Positions 35,718 to 44,734 of a stretch of DNA of 64,000 nt are shown here, in pieces. Numbering within the stretch: position 1 is the first letter of the stretch; each line of letters opens with the position of its first letter. Both the position numbers and the translations under genes were made by a program. The notes beneath the pieces were generated by a model that did not search any database, was not told the DNA's origin, and was given only the letters and a program-made list of their open reading frames with translations. This stretch comes from an uncultured Alloprevotella sp. (GTDB lineage: Bacteria > Bacteroidota > Bacteroidia > Bacteroidales > Bacteroidaceae): positions 1-64,000 of the forward strand of contig CALUOQ010000012.1 of the NCBI GenBank assembly GCA_944322325.1, written 5' to 3'.

Positions 35718-36692
35718 CTAAAAGTCGCGAAAACCTTTCGGGCGGTGGAAGAACTTCGTGTAATAAAGCTTGTGCGACCACTTGTAGAACAGCGGCGCCG
35801 TCAGTAACCCCGCAATGGCGTCAATGAGATAATGGGCCTGGATGTACACCGTCGCACCGCACAGCAAAACATAAAAAGGCGTAAGGACAAAGAATAGCCG
35901 CCGGCTGGTACGCCAGCTCAGAATCATGAGTATTGTGCTGATACCTACGTGCGAAGAGGGGAAAGCCGCCGTGGGGCGCTCGCCGCTCTCCTGCGTCTGC
36001 TCGACCAAGTCATAAAAGAAACCTCCGGGCGACGGCGAGGGCAACAAATCGTGGTGACTGTTGAAATAGTGGCCCACGTCGGGAAACACGTGTGCCTGGA
36101 CCGTCACCTCGCCCACTGCCTGAAAGTAATACTGCGGCCCCGTGACGGGAAGCAATATATATATGGTGTAATACAGAAAGAAGCTGCACACAATAATAAA
36201 GGTGCTCTTCTCAAAACGACGGTAACAACAGAAAAGCGTGAAGAACACCACCGTCACAATCATCGGGTAGTACGAAAAATATCCCAGATTGAATGCCTCG
36301 CTCCACCCCACCGTGTGTAACGCCTGCGGGAACGCGAGAGCCGGCTGGCAGCCGAAGATGGCGTCCTCAGCCGCCGCGAAGTAATGATCGAGGTTAGGGA
36401 AAATGCGATTAATCTCGTACGTGTCCGGATACCAGTAGGCCAGCAAACCACACTGGTAGAGCACGCGGAGGAAGAGCGTAGCGCGGCTCGGCGCCATCCG
36501 GTAAAGCGTGATGACCAGCCCCATGCAGACAAGAATGAACGCCCTGCCCGCCAAGAGACGGACAGGTTCGTCAATGCGGTCCCACATGACGGCAATGATG
36601 AGCGTAGTCAGCCCCATGTAAATGAGCATGATCTTTTCGACGCCGATAAGCCCCGGCCTTTTGCGCTGCGTATGAAAGAAGTCTAAAGCCAT
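35718..36692 (-). CDS. PAP2-superfamily membrane protein (Aur1/inositolphosphotransferase-like)
   Basis: The 324-residue membrane protein has six or more hydrophobic helices and PAP2-type motifs: LLPVTGPQYYF, AAFPSSHVGIS (catalytic His of the second motif) and IQAHYLIDAIAG (His and Asp of the third). Such proteins are lipid phosphatases or phosphotransferases, and the GPQYYF/PSSHVG combination recalls the Aur1-like branch that transfers head groups to ceramide. The substrate is inference. ATG 36692 overlaps the 3' end of the epimerase gene by 10 bases, so the two are coupled. Confidence 0.82.
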   Translation of the reverse strand: MALDFFHTQRKRPGLIGVEKIMLIYMGLTTLIIAVMWDRIDEPVRLLAGRAFILVCMGLVITLYRMAPSRATLFLRVLYQCGLLAYWYPDTYEINRIFPNLDHYFAAAEDAIFGCQPALAFPQALHTVGWSEAFNLGYFSYYPMIVTVVFFTLFCCYRRFEKSTFIIVCSFFLYYTIYILLPVTGPQYYFQAVGEVTVQAHVFPDVGHYFNSHHDLLPSPSPGGFFYDLVEQTQESGERPTAAFPSSHVGISTILMILSWRTSRRLFFVLTPFYVLLCGATVYIQAHYLIDAIAGLLTAPLFYKWSHKLYYTKFFHRPKGFRDF

Positions 36693-37723
36693 TTTTCTTG
36701 TTTGTACCAAGCGACAGTTTCTTTTACCCCCTGCTCCAGCGAATAGCGGGGACAGAATCCCAAATCGCGCTGGATAGGCGAGATGTCGCATTGCCAGTTA
36801 CGTTGTTTCAGAATACGGAATTTGTCGAGATTCAGGGTGACGCCCTGCCTCGTCAGTCGCCCCCAGCTCTCGCCCGCCGCACACACGGCGTGCAGCAGGA
36901 CTACGGGCACCCTCACGTGCCCCACATGGCGCAGGCCCAACTCGCGTTGTACGAGTTCGGCGAAGGCACGGCTGTCGTACACCCCGCCGTCGCTGACGAA
37001 ATATGCCCGGCCGTTCACGCCTCGCTCGGCGGCTAAGAGAACAGCCTCAGCGAGGTCGCGCACATAGACAAAGGTGATTTCTTGCGGCCGGTAGCCCACG
37101 GCGAAATCCAAGTGCCGGGCCACGCAGCGGGCCATGAGGTAGTAGTCGCGTTCGCGCGGTCCGTAAACCCCCGTAGGGCGTAGCGTGACGCAGGGAAAGT
37201 CCTTGAGGGCGGCCAGCGCCTGCTCAGCGGCCAGCTTGCTTCGTCCGTAGGCCGTATTGGGCTGCGGCACATCGCCCTCGCGGATGGGAGCATAATAAGG
37301 AGGGCGCGCCGCAACAGGAGTCTCCCGGATGGCGCCAAAGGCGCTGAGCGAACTCAGAAAGACAAAGCGCGTCGTCACCATGCCCCCGTCGCGCAGCAGC
37401 GTAGCCAGCCGACGGGTGCCCTCAGTGTTGACGGCCTGAAAGTCGCGGACGTCCACACACTTCGTAGCGCCGGCCGCGTGTACCACATAGTCCCACGCGC
37501 CATGACGTGCCTTGTGCTCCGCAAGCTGGCATCCCAGCCGTTCGTCATTGCCAAGGTCGAGCTCCACAAAACGGATACGCTCGTCCGCCAGATAACGGCG
37601 ACTACTCGTCGGACGGACAGCCGCCCAGACCTCGGCTCCCCGTTCAAGGGCCAGTTCCACTACGAAGCTGCCTATAAAGCCGCTCGCACCCGTGACCAGT
37701 ATTTTAGCGCCATGCAGACTCAC
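36683..37723 (-). CDS. NAD-dependent epimerase/dehydratase family protein
   Basis: The 346-residue protein is an extended short-chain dehydrogenase: TGASGFIGSF binds NAD(P), SSLSAFG and YGRSK supply the Ser and Tyr-x3-Lys catalytic residues, and LRPTGVYGPRERDYY follows. The C-terminal part resembles 3-beta-hydroxysteroid dehydrogenase/epimerase-like proteins, so the substrate may be a nucleotide sugar or a lipid. Overlap with the PAP2 gene suggests a joint role in a lipid or envelope step. It has its own -7 box. Confidence 0.85.
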   Translation of the reverse strand: MSLHGAKILVTGASGFIGSFVVELALERGAEVWAAVRPTSSRRYLADERIRFVELDLGNDERLGCQLAEHKARHGAWDYVVHAAGATKCVDVRDFQAVNTEGTRRLATLLRDGGMVTTRFVFLSSLSAFGAIRETPVAARPPYYAPIREGDVPQPNTAYGRSKLAAEQALAALKDFPCVTLRPTGVYGPRERDYYLMARCVARHLDFAVGYRPQEITFVYVRDLAEAVLLAAERGVNGRAYFVSDGGVYDSRAFAELVQRELGLRHVGHVRVPVVLLHAVCAAGESWGRLTRQGVTLNLDKFRILKQRNWQCDISPIQRDLGFCPRYSLEQGVKETVAWYKQEKWL

Positions 37724-37751
37724 TGTCCTGAATCATTTCAGTTAGTGCCGG

Positions 37752-37759
37752 CAAAGATA
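37752..37759 (-). promoter_or_regulatory. -7 box for the epimerase-PAP2 pair
   Basis: TATCTTTG on the minus strand, 29 bases before the epimerase ATG at 37723. Confidence 0.65.
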
Positions 37760-37807
37760 CGCCTTTTTCGGCAGTCGCGCACACGTCGGCCCCGCATCCT
37801 TTGGCCG

Positions 37808-39016
37808 CTATTGTTCCGTTTCGGGCTTTTTGAGTTCTATAGTTTCCCTGCGCTCTGCTTCGGCCAAAAGCTCCTCGGGAATTTTCACCGACGGATTGAA
37901 CCCCTTCTTCTTCCAGCCTTCCAGTTGGCGAACAATGTTGCCGTTGCCTGTAGCCAGCTGGCGGAAAGCCTCGTCGTAGGTCGTCTCAAGCCGGCGTATG
38001 CCCTCGCCCACCTTGGTGAAGTTGCGGGCAAACCCGACAAACTTATTGTACAATTTCTCAGCCGACTCGTAGATTTCCCTGACGCTCTGCGACTGTAGCT
38101 CGGCCTGCCACAGGTTATAAGCCAGCTGCAAGGCCATCAGCAGGTTGGTCGGGTTGAGCAGGATGACGTGCCCGCGATAGGCATCCGTAGCCAGCAGGCG
38201 GTCGTTCTCTACAGCCGCAATGTAGGCCGCCTCGCTGGGGATAAACATCAGTACGTAGCCGATGGCACCCTCTACGCGCTTGTCGTACTGCTTTGCGCTC
38301 AGTTCACCGACGTGGCGGCGTACCGAGTCGATGTGCGCCCGCAGCTGGGTGCGCCGCTCGTCGGCGTCCTCGCTGGCAGCATAAGCCGTAAAGGCCGTAA
38401 GGGATACTTTGGAGTCGACAACGACGGCCCGACCACCCGGCAAATGCACCACGACGTCCGGTATGAGCTCACGCCCTTCCGCGTCGCGACTCCGCGCCTG
38501 CACGACGAAGTCGCGCCCCGGCGTCAGGCCCGAGGCCTCGAGCAGGTTGCTCAGCACCGCCTCTCCCCAATCGCCTTGCAACTTCGACTGGCTACGCAAG
38601 GCATGGGCCAGTTCGGCCGCCTCGCGGCTCACCGCGGCCGTTTGCTCCATGAGATCCTTGATGTGCTGCTCGGTGGCTGCAGTGCCCGCAGCGTACTGGC
38701 GGCGAAAACGGTCAATGTCCTCGCCCAACGGCGCGAGCAACCCTTCAAGTTGTTCGCGGTGCAGACGACGCAACTGACCGGACTCGGTCTGCGCCAGGTC
38801 GTGCGCCATGGCGCGAAACTCCACCCGCAGGGCGTCGGCCGCCCGCTGCTGTTCTCCGGCCAGGTGGGTGCGTTCCGCCTCCAGCCGGGCCGTTGCCGCC
38901 ACGGCCTCCGCACGCGCCGTCTGTAGCGCCTTCGCACCGCGTGAGCGCTCGTACAACAATCCCGCCGCAAAGCCAGCGAGCCCGGCCAAAGTGGCTACAA
39001 GTATAAGCGAAAACAT
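37808..39016 (-). CDS. rmuC: DNA recombination protein RmuC
   Basis: The 402-residue protein has an N-terminal membrane helix (about 1-21), a long coiled coil (about 25-150) and the RmuC domain with QSKLQGDWGEAVLSNLLEASG, PDVVVHLPGGRAVVVDSKVSL and MFIPSEAAYIAA blocks. RmuC is linked to limiting inversions at short inverted repeats and has a restriction-endonuclease-like core. An in-frame ATG at 39040 lies upstream of the -7 box at 39028-39035, so ATG 39016 is used. The leader would then be only a few bases. Confidence 0.93.
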   Translation of the reverse strand: MFSLILVATLAGLAGFAAGLLYERSRGAKALQTARAEAVAATARLEAERTHLAGEQQRAADALRVEFRAMAHDLAQTESGQLRRLHREQLEGLLAPLGEDIDRFRRQYAAGTAATEQHIKDLMEQTAAVSREAAELAHALRSQSKLQGDWGEAVLSNLLEASGLTPGRDFVVQARSRDAEGRELIPDVVVHLPGGRAVVVDSKVSLTAFTAYAASEDADERRTQLRAHIDSVRRHVGELSAKQYDKRVEGAIGYVLMFIPSEAAYIAAVENDRLLATDAYRGHVILLNPTNLLMALQLAYNLWQAELQSQSVREIYESAEKLYNKFVGFARNFTKVGEGIRRLETTYDEAFRQLATGNGNIVRQLEGWKKKGFNPSVKIPEELLAEAERRETIELKKPETEQ

Positions 39017-39027
39017 CTTTTTTGGCG

Positions 39028-39035
39028 CAAAGGTA
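39028..39035 (-). promoter_or_regulatory. -7 box for rmuC
   Basis: TACCTTTG on the minus strand, 12 bases before ATG 39016. It decides against the ATG at 39040. Confidence 0.6.
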
Positions 39036-39210
39036 AACATTATGACCCGCAGGGAGAAAAAAGATGCCGGCGTTTATTGAGAGAAAAAACGGGCTAAAGC
39101 TCGTAATTTTAAGAGCAAAATACATTTATGAAAAGAAGTGATTCCGTGAACAATCAGTTACATTCACAAATGTAAACACGGAAACAGAAGAAACCGCAAG
39201 TAATTTGCCT

Positions 39211-39218
39211 TAACTTTG
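39211..39218 (+). promoter_or_regulatory. -7 box for the 895-aa surface protein gene
   Basis: TAACTTTG fits TAnnTTTG, 39 bases before ATG 39257. The rest of 39041-39256 is AT-rich and shows no gene. Confidence 0.65.
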
Positions 39219-39256
39219 TGCTGTTTTTATTCTAAATCTATAAACTCCTAATTGCA

Positions 39257-41944
39257 ATGAGAAAGCTTTACTTCTTGCTGACGTTACTCCTTGGAATCAC
39301 GGGAATAACATCTGCACAGGCTGAAACGGTGGTCGTACCGACGGCCACGGGCGATCCGGTCACGTCGTTGGCTGACCTGAATGACGGTGACGTCGTCATG
39401 CTCTACAACACGGGCCGTACGCGCTTTGCCGACAACCATGCTTATTCCGACGGCACATTCAAAAGTGTCCTGGACTACGACTTGGAGCTCGGTTCCATCG
39501 ATTGTCGCGGTTTCCTCTGGCGTCTGGTGAAGACGGACGGAGAAAACACCTACCGCATCCAGTCCCTTTCAGACGGAAACTACATGACCTGTACGTGGGG
39601 CGCCGCGCCGCGTACCTGTACGACGACTGAAGAGGTCGAAGAGTCCGAGACGTTCACGATTTCAGCCTTCGACGAAGCCGCTGGGCTCTTCCTTATCAAG
39701 GCCAACCGGGCTTCCGAAAACGAGGGGCAGGACCTCTTCCTAAACGGACAGGGCGGCTCGTCGTCGAACAACCTGCTGGTGGTTTATCCCGGCACGGCTG
39801 CAAACGGCCAGTACCTCATTTATAAACCGACGACCCTGAACAAAGAACTCCACACTATCACTTATTCGTTTACCTTCTACGACGGAGAGAGCCAGACTAC
39901 GCTCGACGATGCCGGACTGAGCGCCCTCATCCCCTCGGCTGTGGGCGAAGAGCGCACAATGACGGCTACTGCCGCCGTCGGCGACACCGTGACTTTCCCC
40001 ACGTTCAGCCACATGTCGCTGCGTACGGCAATGAAAGGCGACGAACTGGTGAGCGATTCCGCGTCGTTCGTACTCGACGAGGACGACCTGACCGACGGAG
40101 CGTTGTCCCTGACCCTTAGCTACACGTCCGACCCGCAGATTTCTTTCGTATGCACAATGGATCTTAGCGCTATCAACGGAGCCGACGGTGAGTATGTTTT
40201 CCCTGAAAGCGGCGCCACAAGCGAAGTGCGCACGGTGCGCTACGCCGTAGGCGATACCATCATGCCACCGGCCATCGAAAACTTCACGGTGCTGACCGAC
40301 CTTGGAATTTCTGTGGCTTCGACGTCCAAAGAAATCGCCGTAACCTATCGCCCATGGCGACAGCTCACGGTCACCTGCGGCGTACTGCAAAGCGGTGACG
40401 TCCTTACCAGCATCCGCAACATGAGCGTTTACGTCGACGTCGACTCTACGCTGGTTGCCCCCGACTTGGGCAGTCTTTATACTTTCGACGCCGAGGCTAC
40501 CGCCGAACACTCAAACCTCACGCTCCCTCTCCTTATTACGACGGACAATATCTACAACGGAATGCAACTGGAGCTGGTTTACACGTACACAGTGCCTTTC
40601 GAGCTGGGTGAAATCAATGCCGACGGAACGCTTAATCAGGAAACGGCAACGTGGTACGTAGTCCGCGTACACGGCAACAAAGTACTTACCGACCAGGTGG
40701 ACGACGACAACATGCTCATACTCGACCCCGACGCGCCCATCGACGACCATACGCTTTGGGCCATCGCTCAAGCCAACGACGGGTCCGGCGCTTTCTTGCT
40801 GTTCAACAAAGCCAATCCCGACAAGGTGCTTTGCGACAACGGCGGCGGCCTGACTTATCCGGAACTGATACCTGCCGCAGGCGGTGAAATCGGTTTCGAC
40901 CTTGTCAACGTCAACGAGAATTACGGCCTTCGCGTCTCCTCTTATTACATAGACAACGAGAATGCCTTGATGAACGACCTCTCCAACGCCGGTCACCTCG
41001 GTTATTGGAACAACTCGGCTGCCTGGACCGGCGTCGGCTCTGAAATCACTTTCGAAAAGTACGACATACGCAACTATAGCTTCCTTACGGGGCGCGCCTA
41101 CCTCAACGCGCAGGACTGCATCGGCGGTTTCACGGCCGAACAGCTTGAAAACGTCCGCAACCTCGTCGAAGCTGGCGACCTCAGTATGGAAAGCGAAGTG
41201 GAGTACATCTGCAACGACGAGCTGCGCTACGCGGAGGAACGCGTGCCCTACGTCGAGGGCGACGTGTACGCCATCATCTCGGCCGCCAAGCAGTACATTC
41301 AGCGCGACAACGTGCAGATGGGACTTTACGTCGGTGAGGACAGCGTTCTGGCCTGGAAGGAATTCGACCCGACGGACAACCGTTTCTTCTTCCAGCTGCG
41401 CGACCGCGAAACGCTCCCCGCCACGAGTGGTCAGGATTCCGTCGTTTTTGCCCTCTACAACATCGGCGCCAACGGCTATCTTTGGGGTAATTTCTCGTAT
41501 GGCAGCGAAGTGAAGCTCGACTCGGTGTACCACATTGAAACAGACCGCTTCCATGCCGCGCCCGTCGAGGAGCGCACCGACGCCGAGTCTGGCGACGTTT
41601 TGCGCAGCTATGTACCTGCCGGTTTCTACATACAGCGCCTGCGTCCGGGCACTTGGGGCGACTCGATGAGCGCACCGATCATCGTGACATTCTGTATGCA
41701 CAGCGGCGCAGTCGACGCTACGACTGCGGGCAAGGTCACTTCGTACAACACACACGAGGACGCCTATGCCAACGTGTTCCGTTTCAAACACATCGGAACG
41801 GCCGAGGAAGTAGGCATCGGCAGCGTGACGACGGACGCCGAGGCTGTCGGTGACGGCAAGCTCTACGACCTGAGCGGCCGCCAGCTTCAGCACGAACCCG
41901 AGCAGGGCGTCTTTATCAAGAATGGCAAAGCTGTGTTGAAGTAA
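39257..41944 (+). CDS. large secreted protein with T9SS-type tail, function unknown
   Basis: I do not recognise a catalytic domain in this 895-residue protein. It has a signal peptide (about 1-22, ending TSAQA). An N-terminal region (about 30-190) with GFLWRLVKTDGENTYRIQSL and a later GLFLIKA-type strand resembles ricin-like beta-trefoil domains. Long beta-rich parts follow, with a second trefoil-like stretch near residues 470-600 (HTLWAIAQANDGSGAFLLFN). The last 30 residues contain KLYDLSGRQL and FIKNGKAVLK, a common Prevotella-type T9SS or sorting-like ending. It is a monocistronic unit with -7 box and strong terminator. Confidence 0.8.
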   Translation: MRKLYFLLTLLLGITGITSAQAETVVVPTATGDPVTSLADLNDGDVVMLYNTGRTRFADNHAYSDGTFKSVLDYDLELGSIDCRGFLWRLVKTDGENTYRIQSLSDGNYMTCTWGAAPRTCTTTEEVEESETFTISAFDEAAGLFLIKANRASENEGQDLFLNGQGGSSSNNLLVVYPGTAANGQYLIYKPTTLNKELHTITYSFTFYDGESQTTLDDAGLSALIPSAVGEERTMTATAAVGDTVTFPTFSHMSLRTAMKGDELVSDSASFVLDEDDLTDGALSLTLSYTSDPQISFVCTMDLSAINGADGEYVFPESGATSEVRTVRYAVGDTIMPPAIENFTVLTDLGISVASTSKEIAVTYRPWRQLTVTCGVLQSGDVLTSIRNMSVYVDVDSTLVAPDLGSLYTFDAEATAEHSNLTLPLLITTDNIYNGMQLELVYTYTVPFELGEINADGTLNQETATWYVVRVHGNKVLTDQVDDDNMLILDPDAPIDDHTLWAIAQANDGSGAFLLFNKANPDKVLCDNGGGLTYPELIPAAGGEIGFDLVNVNENYGLRVSSYYIDNENALMNDLSNAGHLGYWNNSAAWTGVGSEITFEKYDIRNYSFLTGRAYLNAQDCIGGFTAEQLENVRNLVEAGDLSMESEVEYICNDELRYAEERVPYVEGDVYAIISAAKQYIQRDNVQMGLYVGEDSVLAWKEFDPTDNRFFFQLRDRETLPATSGQDSVVFALYNIGANGYLWGNFSYGSEVKLDSVYHIETDRFHAAPVEERTDAESGDVLRSYVPAGFYIQRLRPGTWGDSMSAPIIVTFCMHSGAVDATTAGKVTSYNTHEDAYANVFRFKHIGTAEEVGIGSVTTDAEAVGDGKLYDLSGRQLQHEPEQGVFIKNGKAVLK

Positions 41945-41980
41945 GAGCCCGCATTCTGCCATCATCCACGACTCTATTCA

Positions 41981-42023
41981 GACGGGCCTGCCGCATTTTC
42001 AGCGGCAGGCCCGTCCCGTTTTT
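41981..42023 (+). terminator. rho-independent terminator
   Basis: A perfect 14-bp stem, GACGGGCCTGCCGC (41981-41994) with GCGGCAGGCCCGTC (42002-42015), and TTTTT at 42019-42023. The rest of the gap to 42185 shows nothing. Confidence 0.9.
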
Positions 42024-42185
42024 CACAAGACAGTCCGAAGTACTGCGAAGGCGAGCGGCAACAAGGCGAATAGCCGGACTGCTCTACACATGTCGCCTGA
42101 CAAAATTTTCACCCGTAGCGTAAGGACGAAATAAAGCCTCGTCTGAAATGAAAAGAGTCGGAAACGGGAAGCACGAAAAAAATCA

Positions 42186-42193
42186 TAATTTTG
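42186..42193 (+). promoter_or_regulatory. -7 box upstream of the frameshifted exported-protein gene
   Basis: TAATTTTG fits TAnnTTTG, 78 bases before ATG 42272. Confidence 0.55.
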
Positions 42194-42271
42194 CAAAACC
42201 GTTATCCTGCCGGGCGGAACGCTTCGACGGCGACAAGGCCCGCAGTCTGTCATTCTCTAAATGTTATGTCC

Positions 42272-42845
42272 ATGAAAACGTTCACAAGTCTGATTCTCTC
42301 ATGTGCGGCGATGCTGTGCTCTCCCACTGCGGCCGAGGAGGTCGTTCAGCCTCGCGATACGTACACTTCACGCTACTTTCTCGTTTTCTCGCTGGACTCC
42401 ACGCGTCTGGCCCGGTCGTCGATGTTTTGGGTCAGGCCGGGACACGGTTACAACGCCCTTTTCCATAGCCGGGACGAAACCGTCAGGTTGCCCGGAGGCG
42501 GACCTGCCTGACCTTCCACGACGCCCCGCTCCCGGGTCTCGGCAACCTGACTCCGGTACTCCGCCTCGACTGGGAGCAACACCTGCCCTTGCCGACACGC
42601 CCGTACTGATGCGCGCCGCCAACGGGCGGACGGACGGGCACGGCTTCTTCCGCTGCAACCCGCACGGGCGCTATGCCGGTGTGCTCTTCGTCGGTAAGGA
42701 TGTCCCGATGCCTTCGCGCTACCTCAACCCCAACCGCATGAGCGACCCGAGCACTTTCCGGGCCACAACAAAGCGCCGCAAACAAGCCCTGAAGCGCATC
42801 CACGAAAGCAAGACCTACCGGACGTACAAACAGAATATACAGTAG
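42272..42845 (+). pseudogene. exported protein of unknown function, broken by two frameshifts
   Basis: ATG 42272 opens a signal peptide (MKTFTSLILSCAAMLCSPTA) and a readable stretch to about 42495. The sense then moves to a second frame (about 42499-42590: RTCLTFHDAPLPGLGNLT, then LRLDWEQH) and to a third, which runs to TAG at 42843-42845 (RAANGRTDGHGFFRCNPHGR, AGVLFVGKD, KRRKQALKRIHESK). Both shifts go in the same sense, as single-base losses would. All three parts have protein-like composition. The promoter box upstream is intact. Sequencing error in GC runs is an alternative to real decay. Confidence 0.65.
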
Positions 42846-43021
42846 GTTTTTACAAGTACTACGATAGAAATTCCTATCGCTACGACAGAAATTTCTATCG
42901 TAGTACTTGTTTTTCCTGTCGGCTCACTTGTCCGACGAAACGGAGCGGGCGAGAGGGCGCCGCCGGACAAAAAAAGGGCAAAGGCTTGCTTCTTCGGGAA
43001 AAAAACGCTACTTTTGCCCGC
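42846..43021 (+). repeat. interspersed palindromic repeat, copy C
   Basis: Copy C lacks the first module of copies A and B but keeps CTATCGCTACGACAG (42874-42888), CTATCGTAGTACTTGTTTTTCC, a GCCGGACAAAAAAAGGGC block and the end module GCTACTTTTGCC. Its core is a perfect 21-bp inverted repeat, 42852-42872 with 42890-42910, separated by 17 bases. It lies directly upstream of the leu operon. Confidence 0.7.
43009..43016 (+). promoter_or_regulatory. -7 box of the leu operon, at the end of repeat copy C
   Basis: TACTTTTG fits TAnnTTTG; CTTG at 42985-42988 lies 20 bases upstream as a weak -33. The leader before leuA would be about 215 bases. Confidence 0.65.
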
Positions 43022-43035
43022 AAACGTAGACGACC

Positions 43036-43116
43036 GTGACGCTCACCGCAACGCTATTCCGACTGTGCTGCACCCCGCTACCGCTTTTGGGCGAGGGAAG
43101 TGAGGCGCGTGTCTGA
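43036..43116 (+). CDS. possible Leu-rich leader peptide of the leu operon (26 aa)
   Basis: GTG 43036 to TGA 43114-43116 encodes MTLTATLFRLCCTPLPLLGE and six more residues; six of the first 18 residues are leucine (CTC, CTA, CTG, CTA, CTT, TTG). It lies just after the predicted transcription start and before two hairpins (43128-43142 and 43154-43191). This is what a transcription-attenuation leader would look like, but a GTG start and chance Leu content leave doubt. Confidence 0.35.
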   Translation: MTLTATLFRLCCTPLPLLGEGSEARV

Positions 43117-43153
43117 CCCGTGAACAACGCCCGTTGCGGGCGAAACGACATAC

Positions 43154-43191
43154 GGCAAGGCCCTTTTTCACTTCCCGGTGGAAAGGGCCTT
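43154..43191 (+). promoter_or_regulatory. possible attenuator hairpin before leuA
   Basis: CAAGGCCCTTT pairs with AAAGGGCCTTG, with an inner CAC/GTG, in the 5' leader. A smaller CGCCCG/CGGGCG hairpin (43128-43142) precedes it. The T run after it is weak, so termination is uncertain. Confidence 0.45.
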
Positions 43192-43237
43192 GTTCGGTTA
43201 GGTAAACAGACATATCACAACGAAAATCATAAAAAAC

Positions 43238-44734
43238 ATGAGCGACAGACTTTTCATCTTCGACACTACGCTGCGCGACGGCGAGCAAGTGCCCGGCTGC
43301 CAGCTGAACACGGTGGAGAAAATCCAAGTGGCCAAACAGCTCGAGGCGCTGGGCGTGGATGTCATTGAAGCGGGCTTCCCCATTTCGAGCCCGGGCGATT
43401 TCAATTCCGTTATCGAAATTTCGAAGGCCGTGACGTGGCCCACGATTTGCGCCCTGACACGCGCCGTGGCCAAGGACATAGACTGCGCGGCCGAGGCGCT
43501 GAAGTTTGCCAAGCACAAGCGCATCCACACGGGCATCGGTACCAGCGACTCGCACATTAAATATAAGTTCAACTCCAACCGCGAGGAAATCCTCGAACGC
43601 GCCGTGGCGGCCGTCAAGTACGCCAAACGCTACGTCGAGGACGTCGAGTTCTACGCCGAAGACGCCGGCCGCACGGACAACGAATACCTGGCGCGCGTGG
43701 TGGAGGCAGTGATCAAGGCGGGCGCCACGGTGGTCAACATCCCCGACACGACGGGCTACTGCCTGCCCCGCGAATACGGCGAGAAAATCAAGTACCTCAT
43801 GGAGCACGTGGACGGCGTCCATCGCGCCGTGCTCTCCACCCATTGCCACAACGACCTCGGCATGGCCACCGCCTGCACCCTTGAGGGCGTGCTCAACGGC
43901 GCCCGTCAGGTCGAAGTCACCATCAACGGCATCGGCGAGCGCGCCGGAAACACCAGCGAGGAGGAAATCGCCATGATACTCAAGTGCCACCACGACCTGG
44001 GTATAACGACGAACATCAACACCGAGCGCATCTACGCCACGAGCCGTATGGTCAGCTCGCTGATGAACATGCCCGTGCAGGCGAACAAGGCCATCGTCGG
44101 ACGCAACGCTTTCGCCCACTCGTCGGGCATACACCAGGACGGCGTGCTGAAGAACGCCTCGACATACGAAATCATCGATCCGAAGGACGTGGGCATCGAC
44201 GACAACGCCATCATCCTGACCGCGCGCAGCGGCCACGCCGCCCTGAAGCACCGGTTGGAGGTACTGGGTATCGAAGTGGAGGGCGAGAAACTCGACAAGA
44301 TATACCAGGATTTCCTGCGACTGGCCGACAAGAAAAAGGAAGTGACGGACGACGACATCCTCGTACTGGCCGGCGCCGACCGCACGACGATGGACACCAT
44401 CAAGCTGGACTACCTGCAAGTGACGAGCGGACACGGCGTGCGCCCCGTGGCAGCCATCGTGCTCGACATCGCGGGCGAAAAGTTCCGCGCTGCCGCCGAG
44501 GGTAACGGCCCGGTCGACGCGGCCATCAACGCCGTCAAGGAAATCATCAAGCGCCAAATGACGCTGCGCGAGTTTACCATTCAGGCCATCAACCGCGGCT
44601 CGGACGACGTGGGCAAGGTACACATGCAGGTCGAGTTCGACGGCAACGTGTACTACGGCTTCGGTGCCAACACGGACATCGTCGCCGCTTCGGTCGAGGC
44701 TTACATTGACTGTATCAACAAGTTCCACAAATGA
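43238..44734 (+). CDS. leuA: 2-isopropylmalate synthase
   Basis: The 498-residue enzyme condenses acetyl-CoA with 2-ketoisovalerate in the first committed step of leucine synthesis. It has the HMGL-like TIM barrel with [14 protein letters not shown], the metal-binding STHCHNDLG, the [10 protein letters not shown] segment and the C-terminal LeuA regulatory dimer domain (about 365-498) that senses leucine. It is the first gene of the leu operon. Its stop overlaps the start of a small membrane protein gene (ATGA). Confidence 0.95.
   Translation: MSDRLFIFDTTLRDGEQVPGCQLNTVEKIQVAKQLEALGVDVIEAGFPISSPGDFNSVIEISKAVTWPTICALTRAVAKDIDCAAEALKFAKHKRIHTGIGTSDSHIKYKFNSNREEILERAVAAVKYAKRYVEDVEFYAEDAGRTDNEYLARVVEAVIKAGATVVNIPDTTGYCLPREYGEKIKYLMEHVDGVHRAVLSTHCHNDLGMATACTLEGVLNGARQVEVTINGIGERAGNTSEEEIAMILKCHHDLGITTNINTERIYATSRMVSSLMNMPVQANKAIVGRNAFAHSSGIHQDGVLKNASTYEIIDPKDVGIDDNAIILTARSGHAALKHRLEVLGIEVEGEKLDKIYQDFLRLADKKKEVTDDDILVLAGADRTTMDTIKLDYLQVTSGHGVRPVAAIVLDIAGEKFRAAAEGNGPVDAAINAVKEIIKRQMTLREFTIQAINRGSDDVGKVHMQVEFDGNVYYGFGANTDIVAASVEAYIDCINKFHK

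Noticed and set aside
43021-43237. T-box riboswitch before leuA
   Set aside because: No T-box sequence or specifier loop can be seen, and such elements are not typical of Bacteroidota.
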